From Phycisphaerales bacterium (GTDB lineage: Bacteria > Planctomycetota > Phycisphaerae > Phycisphaerales > UBA1924): DNA of 43,525 nucleotides. Position numbers and translations under genes: made by a program. The DNA lies in NCBI GenBank assembly GCA_017640485.1, contig JAEPQP010000009.1, positions 1-43,525 of the forward strand, in the 5' to 3' direction. The notes beneath the pieces were generated by a model. That model worked only from the letters and a program-made list of their open reading frames with translations, did not search any database and had not been told where the DNA came from. Shown one piece after another: positions 33,396 to 41,700 of this stretch. Every line of letters starts with the position of its first letter. Position 1 is the first letter of the stretch.

Positions 33396-35290
33396 CAGTC
33401 GAACCAGAACCTCAATCGTGCAGCGTCAACAATGCGATGGACGGCGAGCCACCAGTTGGTACGTTCTCCAACCTCGACCTGCGCGACGCCGGACATACCC
33501 GGGCGGAGCCAGGACTGATCCTCCGGGAGCGTGGCTTCTGCGATGAACACCGACTGCCCCTCGCGCTGGACACTTGCTGGAGTTAGTTCGCCGAGCGTGC
33601 TGAATCCGGGGAGTTCAGGACGGGCATGACTCGCGAAGCGGAGTCGGTTGCCCTCGATCAGATCCGTGACCCGATCGGGCGGCACACGCAGCTCGATCGA
33701 CATCGAACCATCTTGGGCCACGGAAGCGATGGGTTGACCGGTCGAGACGATCCGCCCGGTCAGTTCACTGAGCTCTGGAGCCATCACAACCCCGGCGTAT
33801 GGCGCTTTGATCACTGAATCGACGATCTGATTCTTAAGGAGCGTGATCCGGGCTTGCATTGAGCGGATTTCACCTTGTGCGATGGACGCTCCTGCGGGAT
33901 TGCCTTGCGCGATCTCGCCGGAGAGTCTGAGTCGGGCGTTTCCGAGCTCGGATTCGAGATTCATGAGTTCCAGCTCGATACTGGTCGTGTCCATGGTCAC
34001 CAGTTGTTGATCCGCTTGGACCCGATCACCGTTCCGCACATGCACCGATGCAATCTGACCATCGAACGGTGCTGAGACCAGCTGCTCGTGCTTTGCGACG
34101 ATCACAGCGGGGACTGAGACGCGGTACATCCGGGTCCCCATTGCTACCCACGCGATCATGGAGAGTAATGCGATGAGCATCAGTTTCCGACGGAGTGTAT
34201 TGGGACCCGCGAACCAGTTCACCGCGGCACGCGTGGTTTTGATTGCGTGCTTTGGGAGTGACTCGGTCGCTTTGGTCACCAGCGGGATGGCGCCAGCAAG
34301 CGGGACCAGGAGTTTCTTCGCAGATTCAATATCATCAGTATCGAACGGCTCATCAGCGGATCGTCTAAATGAGACCACGGCGAGCGGGCCGTCCCCGGTA
34401 TCGATCGGAATGCTCAGCACGCTGGCGCCATTGACCGAAGCTCTCCACGCTTGGTGAAGCATACCTTCTTCAGCCGAAGGCGCATCTTCCCAGCGATCTC
34501 TTGACTGTGCGACGACCGGGCAGCCGGCATCAACACATTCGCCCATCGCTTGCTCGATCTTCTGGACGCCTGGACTGCGGAGCTTCACGGTGTCAAGACC
34601 GGAAATACAAACCACCCTGACCTTGTCATCGCGCACAATACCCATCGTGGCTTGGTCGCAGTTGAATCGCTGACGGGCTGAGTTTGTGATGGTGAACGCG
34701 AACTGCTGGATTGAGCTGAACTGACCCGCACGCGAATACACGCGAGCGATGTCACTCATCTCAACCGTGCTCTTGTTCGATGACTTGCGTGTGAGAATCG
34801 CGGCGATCTGCAAGCACGCAGCGCGGAGGTTGAGCTGCACACGCTCCGCATGGGCTGTGGAATCGCATCGGACCAAGATCGCGACGGCTCCGAATGGATC
34901 TCGTCCCGCGTTGTCGATCGGGCACGCAATCACAGCATGCTGCGGGTTGCCGTCCGGACCAAAGAGGCGAGCGATGGATGATGCACGCGATCTGGCTTCG
35001 AGCGCTGTGGACCTGAGATAGGACCGCCATTTCTCGACCCCATCGGGAACACCGTTGCACACGAGATCGACTTCATCTCCCGACAGCCCGATCGTCAGGG
35101 ATCCGGATAATGAACCAAAGTGCTCGACAACGACATTGAGGAATGCCTCTGCCTTCTCGCGTGCGCTCCCAGACTCGCGCTCGATCGCGGAGATTCCCGA
35201 GAGGAGATCCGATGGCTTTTCGGGCGCATCATCGCGCCACGCCTGCTCGGCGGATGAGTTGGTCTTGATGGATTTGGAAGGAGTGTTCAT
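33395..35290 (-). CDS. GAF-domain HlyD-type adaptor fusion
   Basis: 631 residues. Residues about 45-165 and 190-335 look like two GAF-type sensory domains (HAVIACPIDNAGRDPFGAVAIL; SVLSIPIDTGDGPLAVVSF). A single transmembrane helix at about 369-385 (LMLIALLSMIAWVAMG) follows. The C-terminal part is a membrane-fusion protein: LVSAPFDGQIASVHVRNGDRV, a helical hairpin, VIKAPYAGVVMAPELSELTG and WLRPGMSGVAQVEVG. The topology implies cytoplasmic GAF domains and a periplasmic adaptor. It lies 30 bases after the PilZ gene and overlaps the M50 gene. Confidence 0.83.
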   Translation of the reverse strand: MNTPSKSIKTNSSAEQAWRDDAPEKPSDLLSGISAIERESGSAREKAEAFLNVVVEHFGSLSGSLTIGLSGDEVDLVCNGVPDGVEKWRSYLRSTALEARSRASSIARLFGPDGNPQHAVIACPIDNAGRDPFGAVAILVRCDSTAHAERVQLNLRAACLQIAAILTRKSSNKSTVEMSDIARVYSRAGQFSSIQQFAFTITNSARQRFNCDQATMGIVRDDKVRVVCISGLDTVKLRSPGVQKIEQAMGECVDAGCPVVAQSRDRWEDAPSAEEGMLHQAWRASVNGASVLSIPIDTGDGPLAVVSFRRSADEPFDTDDIESAKKLLVPLAGAIPLVTKATESLPKHAIKTTRAAVNWFAGPNTLRRKLMLIALLSMIAWVAMGTRMYRVSVPAVIVAKHEQLVSAPFDGQIASVHVRNGDRVQADQQLVTMDTTSIELELMNLESELGNARLRLSGEIAQGNPAGASIAQGEIRSMQARITLLKNQIVDSVIKAPYAGVVMAPELSELTGRIVSTGQPIASVAQDGSMSIELRVPPDRVTDLIEGNRLRFASHARPELPGFSTLGELTPASVQREGQSVFIAEATLPEDQSWLRPGMSGVAQVEVGERTNWWLAVHRIVDAARLRFWFD

Positions 35291-35320
35291 ACTCGAAGTT
35301 GTTCCTGGAAACTGCTAGAA

Positions 35321-35743
35321 CTAAATGAGTCCACCATCGTCATCTGAGGAGCCATCGTTTGGGAGGGTGACGGGTTCGAGGAAGCGGAGCCCCGCTTCGT
35401 ATGCATCCGGGCGCACTGTTCTTCCTCGCAGACACAGGGCGTACACCGGTGGGATATCGAGTTCTGTGCGCTCAAAGCTGATGAGGTAGACATCCCCGAT
35501 CGCGAGCGGTCGGGCGAGCAGGATCTGCGTCCCACCCGAAGAGATATCACCCGTGACACCCTGGAACCGGACCCCTGTTCGGGCGCTCATGCTCGCGGGT
35601 TCGACAAAGACCTTTACCCGTACCGAACGACGAGCGTGCCCACGCATTTTCTTCACGGCTTCGCTGGAACTCTGCGCGAGTTCGTCGATCAACGAGTCGG
35701 CATCCGAGTTATTCAGGATCGAGTTGTCATTGGCATTGATCAT
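35321..35743 (-). CDS. PilZ domain protein (c-di-GMP receptor)
   Basis: 140 residues from ATG 35743 with GGAG nine bases upstream. Both halves of the PilZ c-di-GMP site are present: RxxxR as R38-R42 in ARRSVRVKV and D/NxSxxG as D66-S68-G71 in TGDISSGGTQIL. The beta barrel continues IGDVYLISF and ends YEAGLRFLEPV. The first about 30 residues are helical and acidic. It starts 13 bases after the giant repeat gene and precedes the GAF-HlyD gene, so c-di-GMP probably acts on this system. Confidence 0.88.
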   Translation of the reverse strand: MINANDNSILNNSDADSLIDELAQSSSEAVKKMRGHARRSVRVKVFVEPASMSARTGVRFQGVTGDISSGGTQILLARPLAIGDVYLISFERTELDIPPVYALCLRGRTVRPDAYEAGLRFLEPVTLPNDGSSDDDGGLI

Positions 35744-35756
35744 CTGTTATCTCCAA

Positions 35757-38700
35757 TCACCGGCGCTTCCCACGCGATGCGTGCTCACTGCTCTGCTTTT
35801 CGCTGTTACTGTCACGCGCTCCCAGCGAGCGGACCAATCCCCACAACACGGAGAAGGTGCTCGCGAATCGCTCGGTTGCAGACGACTTGTCTGATTCTGC
35901 GTTCCCGCTGAGTTCCTCGGAGGTCCCCATTCCACGATCTTGCGTTTCGCCCGCAGCACCCACTTCTTGGTCAGCGTTCTCTGCTCGGACAAACTCGAAC
36001 AACGGTTCGTTGGGTGGAGGCACCGGGGCGTCGGACTCGGTCCCCTCGGCGACGATCGGCATGATCTCGCCGATGAAATCTTCACCCATCTGCGCGACTT
36101 CCTCGATATCGGTGGATCCCACCGCGATCTCATTGAGTGAGTCGTCGATCTCGTTAAAGGTGCTGTCGAGTTCGGTCTCCATTGAGACAACGCCGAGGTC
36201 GTTCTCATCGCCCCAGTCGATCTCGCGAGGGCCTTGAGCTTTCTCATCGGTTTCATTGTCTGCTTCAGGATCTTCTGAAACCTGCGGATAGACCTCAACA
36301 TCGATCGTTGCTTCGGACATCGCAACGGAGTCACCATCCGTTGTCGTTGCGGTGACCTCGAGTTCAAACTTGCCCGAGTACGCTGGATCTGGATCCATGG
36401 AGAGCCCCTCGAGTTCATCGAGTGAGAGTGTCCAAGATCCGTCGCCGTTGTCAATCCCAGCGTTCAGGCTTGCACCCTTGGGAACGCCGCTGATGGTAAT
36501 CTCGATGGATTCTGATCCATCGGTATCGGTGAGTGACGCGTCAATCGAGAGCGGGATCGGGTTGTTCTGGAGCCCCTTCGCGGAACTGGTTTCGAGATCT
36601 GGAGCATCCGCAACAGCCTCCACATCAACGGTGATGGATGCGGTAGATGTGGCGGTGTCACCATCTGCTTCCACAGCAGTCGCTTCAACACTCAGGTCAA
36701 AGCTCCCCGAGAAGTTCTCTGGAGGGTTCACACTCAGATTCTCGAGTTGTCCAGGATCCAAAGTCCATGTACCGTCGCCGTTATCTGTGCCAGTCGACAG
36801 TGTCGCCCCCTCAGGAACTCCTGAGATCACGACTTGTGAGATCGATTCGGAACCATCTGTATCACTCAGAGCTGGCGAGATATCCAGATCAATCGAAGAG
36901 TCCTCGTTACCTGAAGCATCTGCAACAGTCAAGAATGGTGAATCTGCGACACCTTCAACCTCAACAGTGAGTGTTGAGTTGATCGATGCTGAATCCCCGT
37001 CTGTTTCTGTTGTGATGGATTCGATCTCGAGTTCAAAGCTCCCTGAAAAGTTCTCAGGTGGGGTGATTGTGAGATCTTGGATCTGATCGCTGCTGATCGT
37101 CCAGGTGCCGTCGCCGTTGTCTGTGCCCGACGAGAGAGTTGCACCCTCTGGAACATTGGAAATATTGATAGTTAGTGACTCTGATCCGTCGGCGTCTACA
37201 AGATCGGATTGGATGTTGAGTGATATAGGTGAGTCTTCCTGACCTGTAACAACTGAATCACTTACCTCTGCAGAATCTGCCACGCCTTCAACAGAAACGG
37301 TAATCGTCGAGCTTGAGGATGCTGTATCACCGTCCGCTTCGGTCGAGGTGGCATGGACCTCCAGATCAAATGTTCCTGAGAAGTTCTCAGGCGGAGTCAC
37401 ACTCAGCCCGTCGAGTTGGTCTGGTTGCAGACTCCATGTCCCGTCCCCGTTGTCGACACCCGCTGAGAATGTCGCGCCATCGGGAACATTCGACACGACG
37501 ATCGAGAGGGATTCTGAGCCATCGGTGTCGCTGAGTGATGGTGCGATGTCCAGATCGATCGGTGAGTCTTCAAGACCCGAGGCATCAGAGACGGTCAACA
37601 ATGGAGAATCAGCCACTCCTTCAACATTCACGGTGAGTGTTGAGGTCGAGGTCGCAGAATCACCGTCGGCTTCGGTCGAGGTTGATTGGATCTCGAGATC
37701 GAAGCTCCCAGAGAAGTTCTCAGGCGGTGTGACGCTCAATCCATCGAGCTGATCGGGCTGTAGGGTCCAGGTCCCGTCGCCGTTGTCGGTGCCTGCTGAG
37801 AGACTTGCTCCCTCTGGGACATTCGAGATAACCACGGAGAGTGACTCGGAGCCGTCGGTGTCTGACAGCGTAGAACTGATATCGAGCTCGATTGGTGAAT
37901 CTTCGAAGCCGGATGCGTCAGTGACACTCAGGGATGGTGCATCGGCTACGCCTTGAACATCCACACTCAATGAGGTCTGAACGACCGCAGTATCCCCATC
38001 CACTTCGGTGGTTGTCGCTGCGATCTGGAGATCGAAGCTTCCCGAGAAGTTGGAAGGAGGCGTGACACTCAGTCCATCGAGCTGGTCCGGCTCCAGAGTC
38101 CATGTGCCATCACCGTTGTCGACTCCCGCAGAGAGCGAAGCGCCTTCGGGGACATTGGACACCACGACTGTGAGCGTCTCGGATCCGTCCGCATCATTGA
38201 GCGTCGAGCTGATGTCCAGATCGATCGCTGAATCCTCGAGACCCGATGCATCCGACGCGGACAGCTCCGCGACATCGGCGACACCAGAAACAGTGACCGT
38301 GAGTGTTGATGGATCCGATGTAGCGGTATCGCCGTCAGCTTCTGTGGAGGTTGCGGCGATCTCAAGATCAAAGCTTCCTGAGAAGTTCTCTGGCGCTGTG
38401 ATGCTCAATCCATCGAGTTGATCGCTTGTGAGTGTCCATGTGCCGTCACCATTGTCAACACCCGCCGAGAGCGATGCGCCTTCAGGAACATTGGACACGA
38501 CCACCGAGAGTGTTTCTGAGCCATCGGTATCTGTCAGATTCGAACTGATATCGAGCTCGATCGGTGAATCCTCGAATCCCGATGCATCGCTCACTGACAA
38601 CGCAGGGGTATCCGCGACACCCTGCACATCAACGGTGAGTGACGATGCAACTGTTGCTGTGTCGCCGTTTGCTTCTTGGGTGGTCGATTCGATCTGAAGA

Positions 38701-41700
38701 TCAAAGCTTCCTGAGAAATCTGAAGGCGGCGTGACACTCAATCCATCGAGTTGTCCTGGTTCCAGCGTCCAAGACCCATCCCCGTTCTCAACACCTGCCG
38801 AGAGCGTGGCGCCTTCGGGGACATTGGAGATCACGACAGTGAGGGTCTCGGATCCATCGGAATCCACCAGTGATGATTTGATGTCAAGATCGATCGCCGC
38901 GTCTTCATATCCCGAGGCGTCCGATGAGGTCAACTGTGCCGCATCGGCTTCTGCGACGACATTGATGGTGTGCTCGCCTTGGGTTTCTGACCAGAGATCA
39001 CCATCGAACGCGGAGAACTGCAATGATGTGGTTCCGCTCCAGTTCTCGTTGGATTCGAAAGTCAGTGATCCATCATCGACCAGTGCTTTGTCGATGACTT
39101 GCCCTTCGCTCACTTCAACACCATCGAGCATGAGCGTGCCGTTGGCTGGCAGGCTGTCGATCCGGATTGATTCGACCGAGTCACCGGTATCGAGCTCGAG
39201 TGTGTTGAGCTCGATCGTCGCGACACCATCTTCACTGATTTCGACAGATCCTGCTTGCACAATCGGCGCGTCGTTGACGCCGTCAAGATGAACCGTGAGT
39301 TCCGCGGTTGTGGTGGTTGAATCTCCCGAATCGGGCTCGGTTGAAGTCACCGAGAACTCGAGATCGAAGTTCATGTCGTAGTTTGCTGATGGCGTGACAC
39401 TCAAGCTGCTGAGATCCCACCCAGTCAGATCAACATCCTGACCCAGCGCAGTAGCGGTGTTCACACCATCACTGAATACGGATCCCGCTGGAGCTCCGGA
39501 CACGGTGATGCTGCTGATCTCTTCTGAGCCATCCGCATCGGTGAGCGATGTGCTGACATCGAGTGAAATACTGGAATCTTCCGATCCGAATGCATCGGAG
39601 ACTTCAACAACCGGAGCATCGGCTACACCACTGACATTGATCGTGAAGGTCGCGTCGGATTCGGACCAGACCTCGCCGTCTGAGACACAGAAGTCGAACT
39701 CGGTCGAACCAGACCAGTCAGCGCTTGGCTCGAAGGTTAATCGACCGCGTGATACATCGTGCGCCGAAACCTCATCTCCTGCTTCGACCGCTACGCCGTC
39801 GATCAAGAGCGTCCCGTTCGTAGGCAGGTTCTCGATGCGGTAGCTCTCGGGTTGATCTCCGGAGTCAACCTCCATGGATCCCAGCGAGATGACCGCTGTT
39901 TCATCCTCATTCACTTCAACCGTTCCATCCACGGCGATCGGGGGATCGTTGACCGCATCGATGTGGACATCGATTGTTGCTGCACCGGTTGTGCTGTCTC
40001 CGCTGTCTGCCTCGGTCGAGGTTGCAGAGATGGTGAGTGTGAAATCAGAATCGTGATTGTCTGCAGGGATGATCTGCAGATCATCGAGTTGCAAGCCGCT
40101 GATGTCTGCGGTGCCGTCCCATGCGGTCACGGTTGTCACTCCATCGGTCAAGATCGAGCCCGCTGGTGCGCCGGAAACATTGATCGAGGTGATCGATTCG
40201 GAGCCGTCGGTATCGCTGAGTGCGACATCAACCGACAACGCTATCGGTGATTCCTCGGTCCCGTTTGCGTCCGCAGTGCTGATCACTGGAGCGTCCGCTT
40301 CACCCACAACAACGATGGTCTGGGTCGCGGGCTCAGCGGACCACGCTTCGCCGTCGGAGACGCTGAAGGTGATCCCGGTGCTTCCGCTGTAATCCGAGGC
40401 GGGTGTAAAGACCAGATCTCCGGATTCGATCTGCTCGGCGGTGAACACATCACCCGCATCAACAGCATTGCCCTCAAAGGTCAATGATCCGGTCGATGGG
40501 AGCGAATCAATACGGAAAGAAGTGATCTCTTGATCGATATCCGGATCGGATCCTGCAAGCACCACTGGGGTCGGGGTGTCTTCTGTCGCGACTGTGGTTG
40601 CGTTGATTGGGTCCGGTGCATCGTTGATGCCGGTGACGGTCACAGTGACGGTGTCCACGACTGTGTGCTCGCCATCGGTCGTGGTGATCTGGAAGGTCAG
40701 TTCGGTATCCGAAGCGACATTGGGCGACTCGAAAGTCGGGTCAATGGAGAACGGGTCCGACAGATCAACATCAGGACCACCGGTCTGGATCCACTCGTGC
40801 ATGAGCGTGGTCCCCTCAGGGTCCGACGCGTTCGCGGAGAGTTGAACCGCTGTTTCCTCATCGATACTGAAGTCCGGCCCAGCATCCAGAGTCGGCGCAT
40901 CGTTGTCCGCGTTGATGAGCACCACCACGGTATCCACAACCGTGTGCTCTCCATCGGAGACCTCGAGCTCGAAAGTCGCGTAGGAGTTCGAGATCTGGTC
41001 CGGTGCTGTGAATGTCGCTGTTGCGGTATCGGCGCCGTCGAGCGTCACGCTCGGACCACCCGTCTGGGTCCATGTGTAGGTGAGATTTTCGCTATCAGGA
41101 TCACTCACGGTCGATGCGAGCGTCACAAAATCATTCTCATTCACACTCTGGAATGGGCCTGCATCAACGATCGGGATGTCGTTGACCCCATCAACGCTGA
41201 TCACCACTGAATCGATCACATCCGCGATGCCGTCCGAAACGGTGAGTTCAAAGGTGATCTCTTCAGTGCCATCGGTATCCGGCGCTTCAAATGTCGGGGT
41301 TGGACTGTTTGGATCGGAGAGTTCGACCTCTGGGCCGCCGGTCTGGACCCATGTGTAGGTCAGTTCATCGCCGTCCTCGTCGGACGCCGCAGAGGTCAGC
41401 TGGACGAGCTCACCCTCGGTTGCTGTCTGGTCTGGACCCGCAGACACACTCGGGAGTGTGTTGCCCGGCTCGACATTGAGAATGACCTGGTCTGTAGAGA
41501 TGTTGGTTCCGTCGGACACCTGCAGTTCGAAGGTGATCTCTCCGGGTTCATCGAGCCCGCGCGTTGAGAAACGAAGCTCTGGGCTGTTCCCACTCCGGAT
41601 CTTGACATCTGGACCGCCCGTCTGGACCCATCGATAGGACAGGTTCTGTCCTTCTGAGTCTGAGGCACTCGATCCAACACTGTAGAGACTGCCACGGACA

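Noticed and set aside
36352-37086. Long plus-strand open frame (244 codons) opposite the giant repeat gene
   Set aside because: It mirrors the repeat periodicity of the minus-strand modules and is Ser/Pro/Val-rich without any fold signature. The minus-strand frame has clear domain motifs.
36290-38945. CRISPR-like regular repeats
   Set aside because: The period is about 333 bases, in frame and coding, with no short palindromic repeats or unique spacers.
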